64,000 nt of DNA from Ooceraea biroi (lineage: Eukaryota; Arthropoda; Insecta; Hymenoptera; Formicidae): the NCBI RefSeq assembly GCF_003672135.1, contig NC_039514.1:3720001-3784000 (forward strand), written 5' to 3'. Of this stretch, positions 54,115 through 64,000 are shown one piece after another (position 1 is the stretch's first letter; every line of letters starts with the position of its first letter). The notes below the pieces were generated by a model that was given only the letters and a program-made list of their open reading frames with translations, was not told the origin of the DNA and did not search any database. The translations under genes and the position numbers were made by a program.

Positions 54115-57100
54115 GAAAAGACAGAAGCGGACGGAAGAATCGCGAAGTCTAGAGAAGCGATCAGAAGGTTCTCGAACAATCTGGAGACTTGATTAGGAGA
54201 ACTTAGACTAGTCTATAAACGATTCAGATGTTCAATGGTTCAACTTGTACTAGTGCCGGGCGGAATTTTTTTTATTTTTCACTTATCACTGTATTCGTTA
54301 CTTTAAACCACTTATTTACACATTCCGTGGAGTATTTTCACTGCGCGCTTACCCGAATTTGTTACGAGCCTAGTAAGCTGCCGAGAAAAGAATTACTATG
54401 GTGCGTAAGTATACAATTGCATTCCTGCGAGTTACTATCGCTGACCGAAGAGAAGGATTAATGAAAATAACGTCGAATGTCTACAATATTGTAAAATTAT
54501 TAGATTCGAACTATGAATATTCAACTTACGAGAACGAAAAGAACGAAGTATCCTGTCCCAATGCTGAACGACTTGTGGAGCTTCGTCAGCGGAGAAGGAT
54601 CAGCGATGCCAGAAACATGATAGCATGTGGTGGGATGATCTCGCGAACACGGACGCGACACGTAGATTGGTGCGTCGCGAGGCCATCCTCACACCATCCA
54701 TGCTAACGAACCGTGGTGAAGAATCGCGAATAGTCTAAAGAAGCGATCAGAAGCTTCTCGAACAATCTAGAGACTTGATCAAAAGAATTTAGACTGGTCT
54801 AGAGACGATTCAGATGTTCAAACAGAACCAAATGTTCTGAAAAGACAGAAGCGGACGGAAGAATCGCGTATAGTCTAGAGAAGCGATCAGAACGTTCTCG
54901 AACAAACTAGAGACTTGATTAGGAGAACCTAGACTAGTCTAGAAAACGATTCAGATGTTCAAATGGTTCAACTTGTACCTCGTGCCGGGCGGAATTTTTT
55001 TATTTTTCACTTATCACTGTATTCGTTATTTAAACCACTATTTACACATTCCGTGGAGTATTTTCACTGCGCGCGCTACCCGAATTTGTTACGAGCCTAG
55101 TAAGCTGCCGAGAAAGAATTACTATGGTGCGTAAGTATACAATTGCATTCCTGCGAGTTACTATCGCTGACCGAAGAGAAGGATTAATGAAAATAACGTC
55201 GAATGTCTACAATATTGTAAAATTATTAGATTCGAACTATGAATATTCAACTTGAGAACGAAAAGAACGAAGTATCCTGTCCCAATGCTGAACGACTTGT
55301 GGAGCTTCGCGGAGAAGGGATCAGCGATGCCAGAAACATGATAGCATGTGGTGGGGATGGTCTCGCGACGACACGGACGCGACACGTAGATTGGTGCGTC
55401 GCGAGGCCATCCTCACACCATCCATGCTAACGAACCGTGGTGAAGAATCGCGAATAGTCTAAAGAAGCGATCAGAAGCTCTCGAACAATCTAGAGACTTG
55501 ATCAAAAGAATTTAGACTGTCAGAGAGCGATTCAGATGTTCAAACAGAACCAAATGTTCATGAAAAGACAGAAGCGGACGGAAGAATCGCGTATAGTCTA
55601 GAGAAGCGATCAGAACGTTCTCGAACAAACTAGAGACTTGATTAGGAGAACCTAGACTAGTCTAGAAAACGATTCAGATGTTCAAATGGTTCAACTGTAC
55701 CTCGTGCGGGCGGAATTTTTTATTTTTTCACTTATCACTGTATTCGTTACTTTAAACCACTTATTTACACATTCGGGAGTATTTTCACTGCGCGCGCTTA
55801 CCCGAATTTGTTACGAGCCTAGTAAGCTGCCGAGAAAAGAATTACTATGGTGCGTAAGTATACAATTGCATTCCTGCGAGTTACTATCGCTGACCGAAGA
55901 GAAGGATTAATGAAAATAACGTCGAATGTCTACATTGTAAAATTATTAGATTCGAACTATGAATATTCAACTTACGAGAACGAAAAGAACGAAGTATCCT
56001 GTCCCAATGCTGAACGACTTGTGAGCTTCGTCAGCGGAGAAGGGATCAGCGATGCCAGAAACATGATAGCTGGTGGGATGATCTCGCGACGCACACGACG
56101 CGACACGTAGATTGGTGCGTCGCGAGGCCATCCTCACACCATCCATGCTAACGAACCGTGGTGAAGAATCGCGAATAGTCTAAAGAAGCGATCAGAAGCT
56201 CTCGAACAATCTAGAGACTTGATCAAAAGAATTTAGACTGGTCTAGAGAGCGATTCAGATGTTCAAACAGAACCAAATCATGAAAAGACAGAAGCGGACG
56301 GAAGAATCGCGTATAGTCTAGAGAAGCGATCAGAACGTTCTCGAACAAACTAGAGACTTGATTAGGAGAACCTAGACTAGTCTAGAAAACGATTCAGATG
56401 TTCAAATGGTTCAACTTGTACCTCGTCGGAATTTTTTTATTTTTCACTTATCACTGTATTCGTTACTTTAAACCACTTATTTACACATTCCGTGGAGTAT
56501 TTTCACTGCGCGCGCTTACCCGAATTTGTTACGAGCCTAGTAAGCTGCGAGAAAAGAATTACTATGGTGCGTAAGTATACAATTGCATTCCTGCGAGTTA
56601 CTATCGCTGACCGAAGAGAAGGATTAATGAAAATAACGTCGAATGTACTATTGTAAAATTATTAGATTCGAACTATGAATATTCAACTTACGAGAACGAA
56701 AAGAACGAAGTATCCTGTCCCAATGCTGAACGACTTGTGGAGCTTCGTCAGAGAAGGATCAGCGATGCCAGAAACATGATAGCATGTGGTGGGGATGGTC
56801 TCGCGACGCACACGGACGCGACACGTAGATTGTGCGTCGCGAGGCCATCCTCACACCATCCATGCTAACGAACCGTGGTGAAGAATCGCGAATAGTCTAA
56901 AGAAGCGATCAGAAGCTTCTCGAACAATCTAGAGACTTGATCAAAAGAATTTAGACTGGTCTAGAGAGCGATTCAGATGTTCAAACAGAACCAAATGTTC
57001 ATGAAAAGACAGAAGCGGACGGAAGAATCGCGTATAGTCTAGAGAAGCGATCAGAACGTTCTCGAACAATCTAGAGACTTGATTAGGAGAACCTAGACTA

Positions 57101-57360
57101 GTCTAGAAAGCTATTCAGATGTTCGAACGGTTCAACTTGTATCGTGCGGGCGGGATGTTTTTCTTTTTCTCTTATCACTGTATTCGTTACTTTACACCGC
57201 TTATTTACACATTCTCTGGAGTATTTGCACTGCGCGCGCTTACACGAATTTGTTACAGGCCTAGTAAGCTGCCTAGAAAAGAATTGCTATGGTGTAAATA
57301 TACAATTGCATTCCTGCGAGTTACTATCGCTGCCCGGAGAGAAGGATTAATGAAATACCG
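54115..57360. repeat. Tandem array of about 720-bp units (about 4.5 copies)
   Basis: The landmark GAAAAGACAGAAGCGGACGG recurs at about 54115, 54839, 55561, 56281 and 57001, so units are 720-724 bp. Each unit holds two diverged ~110-bp subrepeats (CTCGAACAATCTAGAGACTTG and CTCGAACAAACTAGAGACTTG types). Each also has a segment that can be read as short protein (MVRKYTIAFLRVTIADRREG) but is repeatedly frameshifted. Units differ mainly by one- to four-base indels. The last unit is more diverged and stops at 57360. Confidence 0.88.
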
Positions 57361-58110
57361 TCAGTAGGGAAGGATAGATTCTAACGCTGGATCTGAGTGG
57401 CTGAGTCAGGTGGAAGGGGGGATCGCGGACTATTCGCGAGAGGGGGTTTCGCGGACCTAACCCGCGGAGGGGAGACCGTGACATGTTTGCTGACCTAACC
57501 CGCGGAGGGGTGGACCGTGACATGTTTGCTGACCTAACCGCGGAGGGGCAAGGGGGGGAGAGCCACGCGATGTAATAGACACCTCATTGTACACAACATG
57601 TTTCGCGGTGACGTGATGTCGCGGACCTAACTCGCGGGAGGGGAGGGAGGGTCGCAGTGCATGATGCACGTGCATACTTGTCATACGCGATATGATTTGC
57701 TATCCGCTGATTCGCTCCAGGTGTTAATACCACTGACGCACGTTTTATCTCGCTTTCTATGTTCCTCTTATTGTTACTTACTCCTACTACTGTTACTGGA
57801 GGGGAGGGAGGGTCAGCGACATTTTCGCGAACTATTCGCGAACCCAACCGGAGCCACGTGCGCGATATAATAGAAACCCCCATTGTACACAACATATGTC
57901 AGGGTGGCGTGATGGAATGTGCATGATAGCATTCGTTACTAAGGAACCAATATCCAGCATCTCGGCACTTCCGCTGACCTGAGCCCGCGAGCGCCGTCCG
58001 GCTGCTATGAAATCGGATGAGTGGATGTTAAAGCACATCGCGTCCACGTGCGTGACGTAACCGATGCATCCTTCGATGACACGTTTCGCGGTGGAGGGGG
58101 TGAAACAAAA
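57361..58110. other. GC-rich stretch with short tandem repeats upstream of copy-2 p-gene
   Basis: A unit containing CTAACCCGCGGAGGGG and GTGACATGTTTGCTGAC repeats about 2.5 times at roughly 57446-57560. The phrase CATTGTACACAACAT recurs near 57.59 and 57.88 kb. No gene is supported. Confidence 0.5.
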
Positions 58111-58114
58111 TGCA

Positions 58115-58121
58115 TATATAA
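58115..58121 (+). promoter_or_regulatory. TATA box of copy-2 p-gene
   Basis: TATATAA lies 88 bases before ATG 58203, matching copy 1 in sequence and distance. Confidence 0.5.
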
Positions 58122-58202
58122 AGTGAAAAGCGAATGTTAAAAATATTAGTTGTCAGTGGACTAAGCACGATTAGATCTGAAGAGAAGAAGCTAGAAGGAA
58201 CA

Positions 58203-58939
58203 ATGTGGAGCAAGAGACACATGGAGCAGAAGCGCGAACAGCAGCGTGGAAGCGAAGCTAGTAAGTATATTTAGCAATTGATATATGAAGCATGGATTTC
58301 TAATAGTTCTACATTATTTCTCCGCAGTGCTAATTCCACAGCGGGCGTCACTTCCGAAGCGCGTGATACTGCAGCATCGCAACCACAACGCCGATGACGA
58401 TGCGTTCGTATCCTAGGAAGAAGATACGCATTGGCAACGACGGAACACAAGTATTTAGAAGTTGGCATAAACGTGAGACATGGTCCGAGTTACATGGAGA
58501 TTGCTGTGGGAGACAAACGAGGGAATGAATTGATCCTCGGAATGGAAACCTGGAAAGGCCTCATGGAACATCAACATTTAATCCAGGAGTATTTTTCCAA
58601 AACTAATAAACGACCCGTAGATCCCATATATATCGGGCCATTAACTGTAGACTTTATTAAGTATAACAATACGAAGTGTGTTCGGTTCGAAGTAACAAAC
58701 GTGCGATCAATAATGATGGAAGCTACACTAACAACTATGTTTAATCTCGATAAATGTATCGATTACATGTACAATTGGTTAGTAAGCTGCATCGACCATG
58801 TAGATTACAAGTACGAACAGTTCTGTAAGATCGCACGTAGCATTGATAATCCTAACGACATAACCGTTACCATACAAACAGCGAATACTTCGATGACAAG
58901 GAACTTATCGATTGTGAGTTATTAGCATTAGCGTTCTGA
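58203..58939 (+). pseudogene. p-gene copy 2 (unknown function), two exons, frameshifted
   Basis: Exon 1 is 58203-58260, the intron 58261-58327 has GTAAGT and TCCGCAG, and exon 2 follows. After the junction the frame reaches TAG at 58411-58413. The frame that matches copy 1 (GRRYALATTEHKYLEV) begins one shift away. Near the end another frameshift separates the 164-aa reading from the conserved DCELL-type terminus, which ends at TGA 58939. The middle is well preserved (TWKGLMEHQHLIQEY, GPLTVDFIKY). The intron position and TATA box agree with copy 1, so both descend from one spliced ancestor. AATAAA signals follow at 58981 and 58993. Confidence 0.65.
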
Positions 58940-59328
58940 AAAAAGAACATTATTGTGTAATGTAAAACATAATATTGTGGAATAAAGTATGGAATAAAAT
59001 AATATTTACTCCTAATCGTTGTAGTGCACTCCCAGTTTATTCGCATAGGTTAGATAAGTATCATAGAAGGTATCAAATGGCGCGAACACGTTCTGTGTAG
59101 CCTCATGAAACATTGCATCATGACATTGAGACACGTGCAACTAAGTTGCACATCTTGGGTAGCCTCACAAGATATTTTAGATGAGATAATGCAATTCTTC
59201 AACACGTTGCGTTAGAGCGAGATAAAGATATAGGGTGGTAGAGATCATATAATTAGGAAACGATATGCAACGCATAGCAGTATACGTGTCGGGAGTTCTG
59301 GATGATGCATCGGTCACGAAAGTCGAAA
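58940..59328. other. Spacer between copy-2 p-gene and PolB relic
   Basis: It contains two AATAAA polyadenylation signals near its start and no ORF of note. In copy 1 the same interval is about 17 kb long. Confidence 0.4.
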
Positions 59329-60928
59329 ATGAAGACACTCACTCAAATAGAACAGGCCATTGTGGCATAATCATCGCGTGTGTCAACTTTGGGTGAATAT
59401 TTCGCATGGACGCAACAGTGCGATGACTTCATCGAGAAATTGGAAGAACGCAATCGCGCCAAGCAGCCGCGACTCTTTATCGGATACAAACAATCCTTAG
59501 TGGCTCGAATCGCGCGGCTCGAGGGACTGAAGAAGCGATTAGAAAAACGCTTTATCCATATTGGTGGCGAGTATACAGGGTGGAATAACAGTGTTGAAGG
59601 ACTCTCGTGGCGAGTGATAGAGACCGCGTTCGAAAGCCGCATTTTAACCGGTGCTGTGATAAATTCCGGCTATATTGAACCGCGGCGATTCTTGGAAGAC
59701 GCTAGCATCATAGTGCTCGATCATGTGCAAACATTAATGAATGAACACGAAAGTGTGAAAGTAAATACCATGTTCAATGGCGAGTTTGTGGCGGGTGAGA
59801 AGATCGCCAATAAGAGTATCAATACGCGAAACCGAGCACTCTTTCGTACGTCCAATCTGAAAGAGTGATTCGCTCAATATGTTTCGAGTCCATCTTGGCG
59901 TCTCTCGAAGAGTTCCAGGAGCGCGACAGTGGATGGGCGTTGTCGCGTATACTGGACCTGACGGTTACATCAACAAGTATAACCCTATGCACGCTGGATG
60001 TCATGCCAAAGTACCGAAAGAGATTATGTTGAAGAGAGCAGTAATAAACATACAGAGTAACGATAACGCATGTTTTGCGTGGTCGGTGATCGCTGCTCTC
60101 TATCCGGCTGAAAGCAACGCGGAAAGGACAAACGGATATCCCGATTGTAAGTCAATATTAAGACTTGATGGCATTGAATTCCCTATGTCGTTGAAGCAAA
60201 TAAACAAATTTGAGCTTCTGAACAATATATCGATAAATGTATATACCCCACTGGAGAAGAAGAACGAGGAAAAACTCACGGTCGTACCGATACGGCTCAC
60301 TGATCAGAAGATGGATACGCATGTCAATCTGTTGTACATGCAGGATCCGCTGGACAACGTGGGGCATTTTGCGTACATAAAAAACTTATCCCGGCTGGTG
60401 AGCGCCCAACTGAGCAACAACAAACGAAAAAAATACATTTGCGATCGGTAAGTACAATATTATATTATAATGAATACACTCTCTGGGCCAGATTAAAGTA
60501 ATTAACAGATCCTTACATTCATGCAGATGTCTGCACTACTTCTCCTCCAACAAGAGATTGGAGGCTCACTCTGTCGATTGCACAAAACTAAACGATTGTG
60601 CCATCGTTTTACCTAACGAGGACAAGGGCACAAGTGGCTGCGTTTCGACAACCACAGCAGGAAGGAGCGGATGCCGTTCGTCGTATACGCCGACTTGGAG
60701 TATGCATTGGAGAAGAGAGAAACGGAAAAATCCGGCACATACCCATATCACCATCACAAGGCATATAGTGCTGCGTACTACGTGCGGTGTTCATACGACA
60801 ACTCATTATCCGCGTATCGATATCGTCGCGGCACCGACTGCATTTCGTGGTTTGTCGAAGAACTGAAAGCTCTAGCGTTTCGCGTAAAAGCAATTCTAAC
60901 CGCTAATGTGCCCATGGAAAATCGGTAA
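59329..60928 (+). pseudogene. Family-B DNA polymerase N-terminal relic, copy 2
   Basis: The frame from ATG 59329 aligns with copy 1 (RIARLEGLKKRLEKRF, ILTGAVIN, EPRRFLEDA, NKYNPMHAGC, SNDNACFAW). It contains stops at 59368-59370 and 59866-59868, a frameshift near 59960, an intron at 60448-60526 (GTAAGT to ATGCAG) at exactly the copy-1 position, another frameshift near 60635, and an exonuclease segment (VYADLEY). Similarity ends near 60915, before the zinc motif and all polymerase motifs. It is an old, truncated relic. Confidence 0.8.
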
Positions 60929-62170
60929 TTATTCAGTTTAGCGGCCTCACCTCAAAACTCGATGAAATTAGGCTCATTCGACGCGTTTTTGCATAAAACG
61001 AAAGGATCTGGCAGAAAAAAGTGTCGCTCTGCCACGCGAAGCGAGATATTAATCGTTAAAGTTGTCCACTTATTAGGTTAGGAAACCTGTCATACCGACG
61101 AAATGTAGTGACACGAGCATGCATGTGCGCATGCCTTTTAGTTACTTGTCGCTAGTAGAAGGCTCGTAATTTGAATTTTAGGTGTAAAACAAATCTTCCG
61201 TTATTTACTTTATAGTAAATTTAAAATTATTATTTTTAGTACTTTAGTTATATTTACATATGTCATAGGTTTGATTAGGTTAGTTTAAGTTTAAAATAAT
61301 TTAAAAAAATAAGTTTTTCTGTTATAAACCTGTTCTTACAAAAATGTGCTTGTTAGTTAGGCGGACTGGCGTGTTAAAATTATTGAACTAAACAGTTGAA
61401 CTACTTGAACTTGACTTTATCGTTGGAGCGTAATACAATACTGCCTGACCCTACTCGTGAGGGGATTGGCGAACTACTGAACTCGATTGCGTGTTAGCGA
61501 CCGATCCTGTCTCGGTATGGTAGTCGAAATCGACTCGATAGCAACTTGAAAAACATGCGTCGATACAAGCGAGGAGAAGAGCGAAGCGTGCGGGAATGCC
61601 GTAAGCGTACGAGAATAATACATCTAATATTTCTCCGAACAAAACCTAAACTAACCTAACCAAACCTATAATTGTAATAGTAAATTTAATATTATTATAT
61701 TTTTAGCAGTTTCGTTATATTTACATACGCCACAGCACAATGGGCCAGAAATCCGAAAACGTGGCCAAAAACAACCTTTCGAATTTTATCAAATCGATCA
61801 TATCATCATATTATAGATACTTTGAAATAGTTATGATCCAAGTTTTTTAATGTTTCATCAATTACTGTTGATTTGACAGCACTGTGAAACCAAGCAGTAT
61901 GTTATTACCATTGCTGCAATTAGTTTTTATAAATATCAAATATAATAAAGATTTCATACATTCTTAATAGGTAGAAATGTTGGGATCATTATAAATATGT
62001 TATTAAAATAAAAAAATCATATATATAATCATGATATGATAAAAACTATTTATATTTCTGACATTTTTCGATGCATTATTGAACTTTTCATAGCAATGCT
62101 AACTTTCGATTACTTATAACCGGTCATAACACGTCATATTAAAAAAAAGGAACATGAACGTATTCTATAT
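60929..62170. other. Intergenic, AT-rich, no gene seen
   Basis: A ~50-bp AT-rich segment near 61210-61262 recurs in the same orientation near 61690-61735. A segment at about 61070-61120 (GGTTAGGAAACCTGTCATAC) resembles one near 15475. No coding region or element ends were established. Confidence 0.35.
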
Positions 62171-62384
62171 TGTTGGATATTGAGTTAGTGACACAATAGT
62201 TTTGCTAGATGGCTCTGTAATAGGTCACTAGGTCACTAGACGCGCGTAGTAATACATGGATCGCGCGCTTCCTTCTTCTCGTTCGGTTCGTTATAAGAGT
62301 ACGACGTGTATTTTATATATCTCTTAATAAATCGTTCTAGTACTTGTGATACACTAAGAGTCAAGTTATCTGTACACCCCAACA
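62171..62384 (+). repeat. 5' LTR of a Copia element
   Basis: The 214-bp unit has TGTTGG...CCAACA ends and is followed at once by a copia-type primer site. The 3' LTR lies beyond the window. Confidence 0.75.
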
Positions 62385-62386
62385 AA

Positions 62387-62400
62387 GGTTATGGGCCCAG
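62387..62400 (+). promoter_or_regulatory. Primer-binding site for a half initiator-Met tRNA
   Basis: GGTTATGGGCCCAG matches the internal initiator-methionine tRNA primer site known for Drosophila copia. It stands two bases after the LTR. Confidence 0.75.
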
Positions 62401-62552
62401 AGCGCTCAGAGTAAGTGTACTGCGATAACGACGAAGAGTTCGTGAGTGCCAGACGGATTGTGTCTCGTGCGTCTTGTCGAGGATCGACGTGCAAGTCGGT
62501 AGCCATTTTTTGGTGCGCTGTACAAAGAAGAGAGAGAAGCACGGAGGCAACG

Positions 62553-64000
62553 ATGTCGACTCTCAAGATTGAGTTCCCGACAACAGCGAAATTGCGGAAG
62601 GACAATTATAGACAGTGGCGTTTTGTAGTTGAACGTCATCTCAAGCATCATAAGGTATATGAATACATCGTTAGTGATACGAAACCGATTAAGAGAGATG
62701 GCGAAAGTGACGTCTCTTTCAAGCAACGGATGGACGTATGGTCATCGAAAAATAACCTCGCCGAGCTGATTATCGCAGGTAGTATTGAAGTAGATCAACA
62801 AGAGCATATTGAGTGCTGTGCTTCTGCGTATGAAATGTTTATAACCTTCGCACGTATTCATCAGCGTAGTGATCCGGCTAGTAAATTGACAGCCTCGACT
62901 CGTTTTCTTTAATATCGATATGAGGCAGGTACTGAGATGTCGAAGCACATTGCCAATGTGAAGATCTTAGCGAAGAAATGTGAGGATCTCGGAGACAAGC
63001 TGTCAGATTCGCAAATTATGGCGAAGCTTCTTCAAGGTTAACCGTCTAAGTATCGGAGTGTAGCAACAATCTGGCGAAATAAGGCTATAGCTGAATAGAA
63101 GATGACTGATTTATGTGCAATGCTCGAGCACGAGGAAGCTGCTCAGGATGTTGAGGATGAAGAATTGAGCAAAATGACACAGGAAGTATTACACGTGCGT
63201 GATGGAGATTCAAAGAAGAAAAATAAGTATAAGAGTAAGAAGCAATTGAAGAGTAACGACGGACGTTGTTACAACTGCAACGGTGTAGGTCACTATGCAC
63301 GTGATTGTCGTAAGCCTAAGAAGATAAAATCTGCTGACGAAGATAGTAAGGTAAAGAAGAACACGAATGAAGTTTTGTCAGTCGAGAACAGCAACGTCAA
63401 GGATGTCGATGAATGGGTAGCTGATACAGGTGCATCAGCGCATATTACGGGACGTTGTGATTTGTATACGACATTCAAGTCGGTCAATCAGATTTTTCAA
63501 CTTGCCGATGGATCAACAGTTGAGATAAAAGGAACAGGTGAGATAATGTTAGATTGTCTGATTTCAGATGAATGGAAGCCTGTAACATTGAAGGATATTG
63601 TTGTGTATATTCCTGGTTGGAGAAAGAATTTGTTTAGTCTCGGATCAGCAGAAAAATATGGTACAACAGTCAGTATTCAGAATGGAACAATGCTGATTAA
63701 GAAAGGTAATAAAGTTGTTGCCATGGCGAAACGAGCTCACAACAATACATTCCGGATGAAGATGCGGAAACAGGTTTCAGTTCAAGGAGAAGCGTACTTG
63801 GTTGCTGATGTTCAAACATGGCATGAACGACTCGGTCATATCAGTGTCAAAGCTGTACGTGAGATGGCCAAGTAGAAATTACTCGATGGTGTAGAAGTTC
63901 CAAACAATATTCAACTACTTTGTGAAGGATGTGGTCTTGGTAAGACTCACAGGCGTTCTTTTAAGACAGTTAACGACAAACCGCAAGTTAAACCTGGAGA
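62553..64000 (+). pseudogene. Copia gag-pol polyprotein, partial, with in-frame stops
   Basis: ATG 62553 starts MSTLKIEFPTTAKLRKDNY, a typical Copia Gag. The frame holds a CCHC knuckle (CYNCNGVGHYARDC), the protease motif WVADTGASAHIT and the GAG-pre-integrase domain (WHERLGHISVKAVREM, CEGCGLGKTHRRSF), and it runs off the window before the integrase core. Stops occur at 62910-62912, 63039-63041, 63096-63098 and 63873-63875, with no frameshift between them. The element is therefore dead by substitutions alone. Confidence 0.85.

Larger units (their letters stand above)
62171..64000 (+). mobile_element. Copia LTR retrotransposon, 3' part outside the window
   Basis: It is defined by the LTR, primer site and gag-pol entries. 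Target duplications cannot be checked because the other end is not visible. Confidence 0.85.

Noticed and set aside
54228..57367. Repeated ORFs of 60-100 aa in the tandem array
   Set aside because: The same phrase is frameshifted differently in each unit and has no recognised domain; treated as satellite sequence.
61640..61680. Telomeric TTAGG-type repeat
   Set aside because: Only two or three imperfect CTAACC words, not an array.

Overview
The window looks like nuclear DNA of an insect, most likely a hymenopteran such as an ant or wasp (inference). It has short GT-AG introns, an 11-kb split ABCG transporter gene, BEL/Pao, Gypsy, Copia, mariner, hAT-like, piggyBac-like and Transib-like elements, many foldback repeats and almost no intact host gene. 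No bacterial operons, rRNA genes or CRISPR arrays were seen.

Region 1 (1-10.4 kb and 23.0-30.5 kb) is a GC-rich endogenous DNA-virus-like element of the Polinton/Maverick-adintovirus type, in two blocks. The left block carries a single-jelly-roll (penton-like) minor capsid gene, a broken double-jelly-roll major capsid gene, a conserved protein of unknown function, a small reverse-strand ORF, a secreted matrix metalloproteinase with cysteine switch, zinc site and hemopexin-like domain, and a two-exon gene of unknown function (called p-gene here). The right block carries three ORFs of unknown function and a nearly full-length family-B DNA polymerase with an endonuclease-VII-like zinc motif. Transib-, mariner- and hAT-like elements have inserted into the left block.

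Region 2 (10.7-23.0 kb) separates the blocks. It is a huge imperfect palindrome centred near 13.36 kb. Its outer arms hold arrays of a TTATCACCGGAAG-type iteron, and a BEL/Pao retrotransposon (16.23-22.74 kb) has inserted into the right array.

Region 3 (30.5-44 kb) is a repeat zone: a 5'-truncated non-LTR retrotransposon, two back-to-back palindromic elements, dispersed copies of one palindrome arm, and a decayed Gypsy element with 400-bp LTRs.

Region 4 (42.7-53.7 kb, minus strand) is an ABCG half-transporter gene. Its 3' exons read cleanly, but the nucleotide-binding-domain exons at its 5' end carry small indels. Several MITE-like elements and a tRNA-like sequence lie in its introns. A tandem array of ~720-bp units (54.1-57.4 kb) lies just upstream.

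Region 5 (57.4-60.9 kb) is a second, older and AT-richer copy of the p-gene and polymerase N-terminus. It keeps the same intron positions and a TATA box but is full of stops and frameshifts. The window ends in a Copia element (62.17 kb onward) with its 5' LTR and an initiator-Met-tRNA-type primer site.

In the virus-like element the capsid genes would build the particle and PolB would copy the genome, and the metalloproteinase is an accessory gene suited to cutting host extracellular matrix. No integrase, packaging ATPase or capsid protease gene is visible, so the element is incomplete here.
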